Source: Thiosymbion sp942492625
Lineage (GTDB): Bacteria > Pseudomonadota > Gammaproteobacteria > Chromatiales > Chromatiaceae
Assembly (NCBI GenBank): GCA_942492625.1
Contig: CALOFM010000019.1
Coordinates: 62,001 to 126,000, forward strand
Direction of reading: 5' to 3'
DNA length: 64,000 bases
Below, one piece after another: positions 47,054 through 55,821 of this stretch. Position numbers and translations under genes: made by a program. Position 1 is the stretch's first letter. Each line of letters starts with the position of its first letter. The notes under the pieces are model-generated. The model had not been told where the DNA came from and ran no database searches. It worked only from the letters and a program-made list of their open reading frames with translations.

Positions 47054-49858
47054 GTGACCCGGTCTCCGCGCGACGGTCAGGAAGTACCGTTGCCCCCTAA
47101 CGTTACCTGGCAGCCCATCCAACCGACCGGAGCGATCGACTACTTGGTGGTAGTCGAGACCGGCGACGGGGGCACTGCCAATAAGGAAATCGATTTCGAC
47201 ACTGCCACGGGTACGTGGAGCAAGCATGCGGCGGCCGAGCGCAACTACTACCGCGGCACCGTTCACCATGTGCCTACGGGCGAAGTTCTGAAAGCGACCC
47301 TCGAAACCATGGATGATACCCGCGCCTCGGTGCTTGGCTCGATTCCGGGCCTGGAGGCCGGAACTGTTGTCCACATGGTGAGCGCCCGCAAGATGCGGGA
47401 TATGCTCGGGATGGAGAATCCGCCCAAAGGGGTCGACCCGCCCGCGCCCCTGGGCCTCTACACGTTCCGTATGCAGGATTCGGAAACCGGGGAAGTCGCG
47501 GGCCATATCTACCTGTGCCGGGTGGTCGAGAACTTGGCGCCGAGTACTTGGCGGAACTTCGATTTCGACGCCACCGAGCACACGCCGGAACAGTGGCGCC
47601 GATGGAGTCCCGTCGAGTGGCGCGCGGTCATGGACCCCCACGCGGTCGGCCTGGGTGCCGCCGAGATGGTCGTCACGCGATCCAACTCAAGCCGGGTGGA
47701 AGTGGACGGCAAGCCGGTAATGCCTGCCTCCGGTTCGTTTCATTCTTACGTGCGCATGCCCGAAGGCGCCGACCTCTCATGGGTGGTCGTGGTACGTATC
47801 AGGTCGATTACCAACTTCCTGAGCTACTGCAAGCCGATCGTCTCGCGCACCGGAGAGAAAGAGGGACAGAAGATCGGGCAGAGGTTCGAAGCGCCCTTCG
47901 ATTCCATCGCCGCCAAGAGCTCCAATAGGCTCAGCTTCGAATGTCCGCCACGGCTGCGCCCGTCAGCAGTCGCAGCCGGTGCCGTGGTGACAGCGGCAAC
48001 CGTCGAGGTGGTTCCCGGGGGTGTATGGGACTGTACCGCCGTAACCCCACTGACGCCGGAAAACCGAGACGCCTACAGAACGTTTACCGGGGAGACTGTG
48101 GAGCAAAGGTAGGCCGCCGCAAAGACTCCGGGGCAGAAGGCAGACGCGACGGGGGAGAGCGGCGGCATCAGCGTCTATTACGAAGCCCCGATTCTCACCC
48201 CCGACTGGATATTTCAAACCCCGTCGGGCGACATCACCTTTCGCGATTTCTGGTTGAGCGATACCCCGAAGATCCGATGCCAAGCCGATTAACGGGGCTC
48301 GACCAGCGGGAACGCGTTCCTTGCGCGCCATGAGAACGGCCTGGCTTTCGCGTTCGATCACGGGGCGCAGGTCAAACTGCTGCCGACGCCGGATACCGCC
48401 GCCGCTTCACGACTGGAGCGGGCCGGGATCGACCCGACGCAGGGAAGCAGGGCCGCCGAGATTGTCGCACAGATAGACGCGGTGCTGGGGAAGTTCAGCG
48501 GCGAGCCGGAGGATCTGCCCGTGGATACTTGGGCGCAACTTATCTACGACTCTCAGCCCCACGAAACGGACGTGGACAATATCCTGGGGAAGTGCGTCGA
48601 CAGGAAGATGGGTGGCAAGCGCGCTTTGAAGAAATCATGGTACGAATACCGGGACCAACGCAAGCAGCATGAGGTGATACGCGCGGCTGCGGAGAATCTG
48701 GAGAGGAAACGCAGCGGCCGAGATCGGATCATATGGGACCCGGCAGACATGAACCCGATGGTCCGGGACACCGAAGCGGCCATGATGAAACATGGGAAGG
48801 ATGGCGACTACTTGCTACGCATGGGCGATCTCTACGGGCGGGTGGGCCTGTCCGCCCCCGACCACATGCACGCCATCGACAACCCCGACGCTCCACCGCC
48901 CCACGTCCCCCGGTTCGAGTTCTACGAGCGTCACTCACTGGGTCTGCGCATTGAACGCAGCGTGATGCTGGTTAAGGAAGTGACGCTGGAAAATGGCGAG
49001 ACGCGGCTCGACCCCGAGCCGATTCCAGCGATCCTGTGTAACTCTCTCATCCACCATCAGGACCCGGTTACTCCGGCTTGCCGCGGGTTGATCAGCCACC
49101 CCATCCTCACGCCGCGCGGTCGGATGATAGATGCACCTGGATTCGATAGCGGGACAGGACTGTTCCTGGCCTTCGGTGTCGCGAAGTTCACTGAGATAAA
49201 CTCGGACTTCTACGCGTCGATCGACCGAGTGCGGTGCGCGGCCAACGCGGCCAAAGTACTTCGTACGGAGTTCTTGGGAGAAATCGAGTTCTGCTCGGAG
49301 GTGACGGTCGGAGGCTACCGAGTCCTGGACCTGGACCTGTCCGGCGCGATTGCGAGCCTGCTTACCGTGATACTTCGGCAGCTAATGGACCTCGCGCCCG
49401 CTTTTCACTTTGGCGCGGGTATCCAGGGCAGTGGCAAAACCAGTTTGGCCCGTGCTATCCATGTTGCGGTCACCGGCGCGGATATGCCCGTGACGACCTT
49501 CCCGGAAGATCGTACCGAGTCCAAAAAGAGCATGCTGGCGATACTGCTCGGCAACCCGGAACTGATTTGCTGGGACAACATCCCCGATGGAATGACGATT
49601 ATTGATTCCGTGCTTTCGCAGGTACTGACTGCGGTGAGTTTCGGGGGGCGGGTGCTGGGCCTCAGTAAAGACGCGGTAGTGCGGACCAACGCAACGTTCT
49701 TCCTGACAGGGAACAACAACACCATCGGAACAGATCTCGTGCGGCGGATACTGTCGATCAAGTTGGACCCGAGGAGCAGTCGTCCCGAGAATCGCCGCAT
49801 GGCCTTTTGCGCCCATCCCCTCGATACGGACAAGATTGCGCATTCTTTAATGCTTTGA
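47054..49858 (+). pseudogene. Primase/helicase-like replication gene with two in-frame stops and a lost 3' end
   Basis: One frame runs from 47054 to 49858, broken by TAG at 48110-48112 and TAA at 48290-48292. The N-terminal 350 residues include SSNRLSFECPPRL, reminiscent of archaeo-eukaryotic-type primases. Between the stops and after them the text continues sensibly (RGSTSGNAFLARHENGLAFA). The C-terminal part has a Walker A (GIQGSGKTSLARAI), a Walker B-like ELICWDNIPDG and a sensor-like FFLTGNNNTIG, so it is a P-loop helicase. Similarity fades after SRPENRRMAF, followed by a short foreign tail. Confidence 0.6.
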
Positions 49859-50118
49859 TATGTAGAGATTTTTAACAAATAGCAGATATGCTTGGTTTGG
49901 CGGCACCTGCGCACATAGGTCGCGCTGTAAGTAACTGATATTACAGGGCTCAATATATTAGCACCGCCTTATTTTTGCCTTTTCGGGGCGATGGGCGCAA
50001 AAGGCCTATACCGAGCTGGCACCGCACCGATTCGATGGTTTCTGGGACGACTGATCGTTGGACGGCGAGGCACATGCGACATTAGACAATGCTGATGTTG
50101 CCCCTTATGACAGCTACC

Positions 50119-50352
50119 CTAGGTTTGGGCCAAGTCCTCGACAAACTGCAGCACTGTCACCCAAGCCAACCGTCCGGGCGCCTCGGCCGGTTGCCCGCGC
50201 CGAGGGAACAGATCCGCAAACCGCTCGTCCGCATAGAGCGGACCCAGCGCATCGGCAATCCGCAAACATAAGTTGCTCTTGGGAAAGGACGCGCGTGCGA
50301 CGCGTTGGGTTTCTACCGGGACCTGAAAAACCGTGCGGGTTGGGAGCGACAT
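50119..50352 (-). pseudogene. N-terminal fragment of an IS1182-like transposase
   Basis: 78 residues: SLPTRTVFQVPVETQRVARA then DALGPLYADERFADLFP and RRGQPAEAPGRLAWVTVLQF. This is the typical start of IS1182-type transposases; the rest is absent. A C-terminal relic of the same family is at 27.1 kb. Confidence 0.7.
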
Positions 50353-50660
50353 GGAGAACCTCCGGGTCGGTTGTGCGCTGGCGGTATGGTCTTCATCTAT
50401 ACCGTGGATTGCTGCACCGCCGCCGTCAATGCTCCAGCCACCAGCGGCAAGAATGAATTCGCCACCAGTGTCAACGTTGGTTTAGGGCCGACTCAGGGTC
50501 ATGGCGAAAGCTGCTCGTGGTCAGTTCCGCGGCCACAGGGCAGCGTAGATCAGGTCGTCACCGACGGGGTGAGCCCGGCCAGTAGAGGGGCGATCGCCTC
50601 GCCTGCCGGGGCGCCATCGGCGAGCCGCGCCGCCGCCGGATGGTCACGCCGACAGGGCGC
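50353..50660. other. Gap before the exported-protein cassette
   Basis: About 300 bp; no gene recognised. Confidence 0.35.
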
Positions 50661-51371
50661 CTAAAAGGGTGCCCCGGACTCGCGCAGATAGCGTCCGGCG
50701 GCCCAGCCCTCAGTGCCGTCGGTCGTGGGCAACTGGACTCGGCACCAACGCTGACCGCCGGTCATCCGGCAGCCCAGATTCTTTACGACGGTACCGTTAT
50801 TCAGGCGGGCGACGACAGCATCACGGGGCGAGGGGCCGCTGCGGATGTTGAGCCGGTCATTGCTCGCGACGCCGCTGATGGCCCAGTAGTCCGGGCCGCC
50901 GGCCAGACCGTCGGCATAGTCGTTGGACGGCCGGGCGGAGCTGGCCGCCGGTGCGCCGTCGATCTCGAAGTGGACGCGGTAGTCGGAGGTCTCGTTGCGC
51001 CGGGCCGCGTTACGCATCAGGTAGACTTGCACCCGGTACTCGCCGCTGGACGGCAGCCGCCCGGTGAAGCTGTTGCCGGACGTCGAGCCGATGAACATCG
51101 CTGCATCGGCGCCCGGCGCGTAGACGTTGAAGTAGTTGCTTGGATTGCTCGGCGTCAGGGTCACGCGCATGGTCTGGCCGGCGCTGGCCCGCAGCAGATA
51201 ATCAACGCTCGCGTAGCCCCGAATCTCTTTGCCATAGGTAGCGCCGCTGTTGCCCGGTGCGAACTGTACATTGACGCGGGTAACCTCGTCGGCGAGGGCC
51301 GGTGCGATGGCAATGGCCAGGGCTGCCGCGCAGCCCCGGGCGAGTGTGGCGAGGCGTGTGGTTTCAGGCAT
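50661..51371 (-). CDS. Exported SH3b-domain protein
   Basis: 236 residues with a signal peptide (about 1-27, ending APALA), a beta-rich middle (QTMRVTLTPSNPSNYFNVYA then EYRVQVYLMRNAARRNE) like periplasmic jelly-roll inhibitory or stability domains, and a C-terminal bacterial SH3 domain (about 165-232: RLNIRSGPSPRDAVVARLNN ... WCRVQL...GWAAGRYL). SH3b domains bind peptidoglycan. GGAG precedes the ATG at 51371. Last gene of a five-gene minus-strand cassette. Confidence 0.8.
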   Translation of the reverse strand: MPETTRLATLARGCAAALAIAIAPALADEVTRVNVQFAPGNSGATYGKEIRGYASVDYLLRASAGQTMRVTLTPSNPSNYFNVYAPGADAAMFIGSTSGNSFTGRLPSSGEYRVQVYLMRNAARRNETSDYRVHFEIDGAPAASSARPSNDYADGLAGGPDYWAISGVASNDRLNIRSGPSPRDAVVARLNNGTVVKNLGCRMTGGQRWCRVQLPTTDGTEGWAAGRYLRESGAPF

Positions 51372-51499
51372 GTCGATGCTCCATCTTTTAACTTGAATCG
51401 TTGGCACACCGGCTGCTTCCAGCCGGGGCTGTCCATTGATGGGTGCGAGGCCGGCACCAGGCTAGGCTGAGCGGTTGAAAGGTCTCGGTCGCTTCCAGA

Positions 51500-51964
51500 C
51501 TACCGTTTCGTCAGGTATGCGGCTGCGTCCCGGTCGGCTCGTGCGTACTCCCGGTCGCTACAGCTGCCTGCGTGGCCGCCGCGTTTCGCGTTGCGATCAT
51601 AGGCGATGAAGCATCCGCTCGGGAACCTGGCTTCCACGCCCCCGTCTGTTTTTGCTGAAAGCTGCGGTCCACCGCTGCCCGCGCTTCGGGAGGTTGTTCC
51701 GCGCAAGAAAGAAGATGCTGCCTTGTCTGCCCGGACGAATTGCTGTTGGCTGCAACTGCCCGCGTGCCCCTGGCGCTGTGCCTGACGATCGTAGGAGATG
51801 TGGCATCCGCTCCCGTACTTGATCTCAACCCCTCCATCGGAGCGGTCGATGTATTCAAAAGATTCGGTGCCCTGCGCCTGCGCGGCAGACACTGCAAAAA
51901 GGCTTCCGACGGCCAGGACGGCGGTCGCGAAGAACGCGACAGACTTAGACGTGATTGATTTCAT
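51500..51964 (-). CDS. Exported protein with two tandem Cys-containing repeats
   Basis: 154 residues with a signal peptide (about 1-30, ending AAQAQ). Two repeats of about 45 residues follow: DGGVEIKYGSGCHISYDRQA...HAGSCS and DGGVEARFPSGCFIAYDRNA...HAGSCS. Each has two cysteines that could form a disulfide. I do not know the family's role. It lies between an SH3b protein and a serine hydrolase in a cassette of exported proteins. Confidence 0.7.
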   Translation of the reverse strand: MKSITSKSVAFFATAVLAVGSLFAVSAAQAQGTESFEYIDRSDGGVEIKYGSGCHISYDRQAQRQGHAGSCSQQQFVRADKAASSFLRGTTSRSAGSGGPQLSAKTDGGVEARFPSGCFIAYDRNAKRGGHAGSCSDREYARADRDAAAYLTKR

Positions 51965-51989
51965 TAGATACACCTCTATCTGTTCGAAC

Positions 51990-53240
51990 TTAATGCGTTG
52001 CAGACTTTTCTGTGATGATTTCGGCCGTTTGCAGCGCAATCGATACAGAAATTGCCCCAAAGGTGGCCGCATTGTTCGCTGAGGTGGTCCACACCACGAC
52101 CGAGATAGCGTCCTCGGTGAAATAGGCCACGTCCGATGCAAAGCCGAGCGTTTGCCCTCCGTGTCCCCACAAGCCCGGCTGCTTTTCGATCAAGCCGATG
52201 CCATAGTATGGCTTCACGAAGCTGCCGGTGGGGACCGTCTCTTCCATCACCTTGAGCGTCCTGTCCTTGGCAAATAGCCGTCCCTCGAACAGCGCCCTGA
52301 TGAACATGGTCATGTCGGCGGACGTCGAAATGACGCCTCCGGCCGCCCAGCCCTGTGCCAAGTTCCAATTAGTCGTTTCTGCGGAAAAGGGTGCCGCGAA
52401 ATAGGATGAGGGCAGTCGAAAGTCCGGGTTCGGAACGTCGTTCCCCAGAAAGGTATCATCCCTTAGCAGCGGAGCGAAGATCCGCTCCTTGAACACGGCG
52501 GCCAGAGGCTTACCGGTGATCTTCTCGATGATCAGGCCGAGTAAGATATAGCCCGTATTACTATAGGACCAGGCCCCCGCTTCGCCCGGCACAAACTTAG
52601 GCACTCCGTGGCGAATCGCAAAGTCGACCAACTCCTTGGGCGCGTAACCCTGGGCCATCGCGACCGGGTCGCTCAGACCGCCCTCCATGATGCCCGGTGT
52701 CCCATCCGGCGCATTGTCGGTGTAGCTGTAGACGCCGGAGGTTTGCGTCGCTAACTGTCGCAGCGTCATGGCCTCTCCGTGGGGAAGCTTAGCGGCAATC
52801 TCGGGCAGGTGCTGCGCGAGCCGGTCATTGATCGATAGCTTGCCTTCCTCCTGCAACTGCAGGGTGACCGTGGCGGTCATCATCTTGGTGTTGCTGCCGA
52901 TCTGAAATGGCATCGCGCAGTCGATCGGCGTGTCGCCGCCCACTTGGGTGTGGCCGGCCGATCGCTTGTAGCGCCAGTCGCGGCCGACTACCGACAAGAC
53001 CGCCCCCGGTGCGCAGCCGCTCAGGGACGCCTTCGGGCCTTCGGGCCTTCGGGCCTTCGGGCCTTCGGGGTCGACTAGCGAGATCAGGAAACGATCCAAG
53101 ACCTTGGTCACGGCTTCGGGTGCCGAAACCGCGACGTCGCAGGTGCCGAGCTCGGTCGCCTGTGCCGACGCCGCGGATGCGGCCAGGCAGGTCGCCATAA
53201 CGATGGCCCGTCCAGGCAATCCGCCACACGCGACTCTCAA
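51990..53240 (-). CDS. Exported serine hydrolase (class C beta-lactamase/DD-peptidase family)
   Basis: 416 residues with a signal-like N-terminus (AIVMATCLAASAASAQA). The family motifs are S116-N-T-K119 (SxxK), YSN in AWSYSNTGY and HGG in LWGHGGQT. Relatives include D-aminopeptidases and esterases, so the substrate is open. Residues 58-71 are encoded by an 8-bp tandem repeat (see repeat entry). The TTG start at 53240 gives the fullest signal peptide and overlaps the upstream stop (TTGA); an ATG at 53198 is the alternative. Confidence 0.85.
   Translation of the reverse strand: MRVACGGLPGRAIVMATCLAASAASAQATELGTCDVAVSAPEAVTKVLDRFLISLVDPEGPKARRPEGPKASLSGCAPGAVLSVVGRDWRYKRSAGHTQVGGDTPIDCAMPFQIGSNTKMMTATVTLQLQEEGKLSINDRLAQHLPEIAAKLPHGEAMTLRQLATQTSGVYSYTDNAPDGTPGIMEGGLSDPVAMAQGYAPKELVDFAIRHGVPKFVPGEAGAWSYSNTGYILLGLIIEKITGKPLAAVFKERIFAPLLRDDTFLGNDVPNPDFRLPSSYFAAPFSAETTNWNLAQGWAAGGVISTSADMTMFIRALFEGRLFAKDRTLKVMEETVPTGSFVKPYYGIGLIEKQPGLWGHGGQTLGFASDVAYFTEDAISVVVWTTSANNAATFGAISVSIALQTAEIITEKSATH
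53030..53069. repeat. (CCTTCGGG)5 tandem repeat in coding sequence
   Basis: Five perfect copies of an 8-bp unit. Because 8 is not a multiple of 3, gain or loss of one copy shifts the frame of the serine hydrolase after residue 57. Confidence 0.95.
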
Positions 53241-53542
53241 AGGGCACCCTCATCCACCATGGACATCACCTCAGCGACTTGGCCGCCTGAGACCAGACAG
53301 CGCCACGGCGCTCGCTGCGGCCCCACGCCGACCATGACCATGGTGTTTGCTTGGGAGAAGTCGGAGCTGATGACGCTGACGCTGTTGTTGGTCTGCCGCG
53401 CAACGGCCGCTAGACAGGCGTTCTCGTCCTCCATGCTGCCCGAGCGCATCGAAGGTTTCGTATCAGTACTTTCAACGCAGCCCACGAGCACGAGCGCGGC
53501 GATGCCGAAGGCAGAAAACTTTGCGGCGGTGACGAATTGCAT
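53237..53542 (-). CDS. Small conserved lipoprotein
   Basis: 101 residues with a lipobox (LVLVGC, Cys22). The mature part contains ENACLAAVARQTNN and APWRCLVSGGQVAEVMSM, with two cysteines in conserved-looking positions. I recall similar short lipoproteins in alphaproteobacteria but no function. Translation is coupled to the serine hydrolase (TTGA). Confidence 0.75.
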   Translation of the reverse strand: MQFVTAAKFSAFGIAALVLVGCVESTDTKPSMRSGSMEDENACLAAVARQTNNSVSVISSDFSQANTMVMVGVGPQRAPWRCLVSGGQVAEVMSMVDEGAL

Positions 53543-53667
53543 ACGAGATCCTCGGTTGTCGTGTTGATTCGAGATGTGGTGCTGAGCGTCGCACCGCGGC
53601 GGCGCCAGTATAGGCCCGTCGCGGTTCGTCCCCGTTGCCGAGAGAAGCAACGCCCGGTGCTTGGTGC

Positions 53668-53970
53668 TCAGTAGGTTATGCCTTCGCAGACGCCGTTGAC
53701 GCCATGCTTGCCGGTGTAGGCGATCCTCGTTGAGTCGTCCGGGTTGACGCTGATCGAAATCGTCACACCAGCGCCCGTTGCCTCATAGTAGTTGTCGCTG
53801 AACTTCTTGAGCTTGGTCTCCTTGCCGTTGATGAAGACCGGTCCCCCTTCGTCACCATGCACATCGAGATTGCCGGGGCATGAGGCGTTGAACAGCGGGA
53901 TACCAGCATGGGCGGAGCCGGCGACGACGGGGAGCAAGGCAACAAGGAACAGTGATTTCATCAATTTCAT
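53668..53970 (-). CDS. Small exported protein
   Basis: 100 residues with a signal peptide (about 1-22, ending GSAHA). The mature beta-rich protein has two cysteines (NASCPGNL and GVCEGITY) that may pair. Function unknown. First gene of the exported-protein cassette; the gap to the lipoprotein gene is 125 bp. Confidence 0.65.
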   Translation of the reverse strand: MKLMKSLFLVALLPVVAGSAHAGIPLFNASCPGNLDVHGDEGGPVFINGKETKLKKFSDNYYEATGAGVTISISVNPDDSTRIAYTGKHGVNGVCEGITY

Positions 53971-54919
53971 CTCATCAGGTGGATTGAAACAGAGCAGGAC
54001 GCGGATGGAATCTGGATCAAGTCGCCAGAACGCAGGCAGCGACGATGCGAGCCGAAAAGATGCCTCCGATATGCTTCAGGCATCCTGAGATATGCACATA
54101 GGGGCAAGAAGCCCTCGATCCCAACAGCATAATGATCGTCAGCGGACTCGACTGCAGGGGACCTTTGCCCATGCGCACTGCGAAAAGTGCGGATGGACGC
54201 TTTCATTAAAAAGGGCGACTGGATTCCCGGCGATTGACACCGCATTGCAGACAAGAACGGGATCATCCCGCGGGAATGCCCATCCTGCCGACGATACTTG
54301 CCACAGGCTTTGGAAGACGGCCCCTGCACGACGTCGTCTTTCCGGAATACTGATCGGAAATCCAGCCGCTCCCCGCTCCAAGCGGGCGGTTACGGAGCAG
54401 CGGTGGTGGCGACGATAGCCATGATCGGGAGCAGGTCGGAGCGGTAGAAGGCGGCGCGCGGTTTTCGCCAGGGTGCGGGCCGCTCTTCCAGGCTCTCGCG
54501 AGCGCTGCATTTAGAAACGCGATAGCGGGGAGCGAGTGCCGGGAGAACGCAATGCTGCGGACTTGGCTGAAAACATCGCTTACCAGATAGAGTTGCTGGT
54601 CCAAATCGAAGTAGGCCCCCGCTAGGCGATGAGGCCCCCAGTGCAGCAGCGGCTGGAGCGCATCAGCCCAGTCTCGTTGTCCACAGGCAGGCGCCACCGG
54701 CGGCATCTAGCCTGGTTTGCCGATATAGGACAAGAATGCGCTTGAGCGGTAAGGTCTCGGTCACGAAAACGGCGATGCCCGCCATGTCCGCTATCGCTCG
54801 TTTTGCTGCCGTCGTTGTTCGCTGAGCCGACACCGGTTATGGGTCGTTTCCAGACTGTCGCCGAAGGTTGCTTGTGACACCAAATACTGTTTGCAGATAA
54901 TCTGGGTCGGCCCGGATGT
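53971..54919. other. 950-bp gap
   Basis: No supported gene. A minus-strand frame at 54470-54700 reads LLHWGPHRLAGAYFDLDQQL and YLVSDVFSQVRSIAFSRHSL, which looks protein-like but has no clear start or known family. Confidence 0.35.
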
Positions 54920-55380
54920 TTGCAGGTCGCAACACCTATCAATCTTCGGCTCGTGTGTGGTGACAACCTCCTGGAGATCCTCGCCGAGGCAATTCGTCAG
55001 ACATCTCAGCTCGCAATCCCGGTAGACGCTTGGCGACAAGTGATCTCCTGGATAAGAGATTTATGCGGTGCGCTGGCTGATCAGAGTGGTGATCGAGATA
55101 CTCTTTTCATTTTGGACTGTAATCCAAGCTTCGCGGTCTATACGCAGCTTGCTTCGGTTTCCGCCGACCACGTAATCGTCCCTTTTACAGCGGATGATAG
55201 CTCCCGGCGCGGAATCGAAAACGTGGTGGTGCTCCTATACGGTGTTGGTCCAGACGCACAAACATCGGCATACGCTCGAATAAGCTTTTCCAAGCGCGCA
55301 AAAGAAGAGCGATTGAGTGTTCCTAAGTTGCACTCGTTCGTCGGCAATCGTGTAACCCTCTCGGAGTGTCGTGACGCTGA
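54920..55380 (+). pseudogene. ParA-like ATPase remnant
   Basis: The frame encodes LRLVCGDNLLEILAEAIRQT, then DTLFILDCNPSFAVYTQLAS and ADHVIVPFTADDSSRRGIEN, the Walker B and following helices of ParA/MinD-type partition ATPases. The N-terminal KGGVGKT P-loop is missing upstream, and after VGNRVTL the text becomes unrelated although the frame stays open to 55588. Confidence 0.7.
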
Positions 55381-55821
55381 GGATGCGAAACGGGACTCCC
55401 AGTCCCCCTTTCGCCCTCGCTTGTCACGACAGCCCATTAGTGCCCCGGCCGTCCCGGTCACCGATGCTACGCCACATCTTCGCGAGCTCAGAGCCGGCTG
55501 CGCTTTCGGCTCCCGAGATGACTGGACGGTGGCAGATAGCTCCTATTGCACTGACCTCTGGCGCTTACGCACGCCGGTCGTGCTGTAGGAGCGCCACCTC
55601 CCGACTACCGGCCTTCGTATTCACTCTCCATGGCCGGCAGCGTGAGAAAGTAGCTTTGGCTTTATGTCGACGTTCCCGTCCCCGACCGCGACTCGCGCGG
55701 GAAGCGATCAGTCTTTGGCCGCTTCGGGTTCGGCCGCGGGCTCCAAAACCGAATCCTTACCCGATGCTGCCGCGCTCCCTTCGGACGGATCGCTCTCGGA
55801 ACTTGCCTGGTCAGCCCGTTA
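55381..55821. other. Gap between the ParA remnant and the EF-hand gene
   Basis: About 440 bp; the open frame through it seems to be read-through of the ParA relic. Nothing else recognised. Confidence 0.35.

Noticed and set aside
53030..53069. CRISPR-like array
   Set aside because: Units are contiguous 8-bp repeats without spacers; a simple tandem repeat. No CRISPR array seen anywhere in the window.
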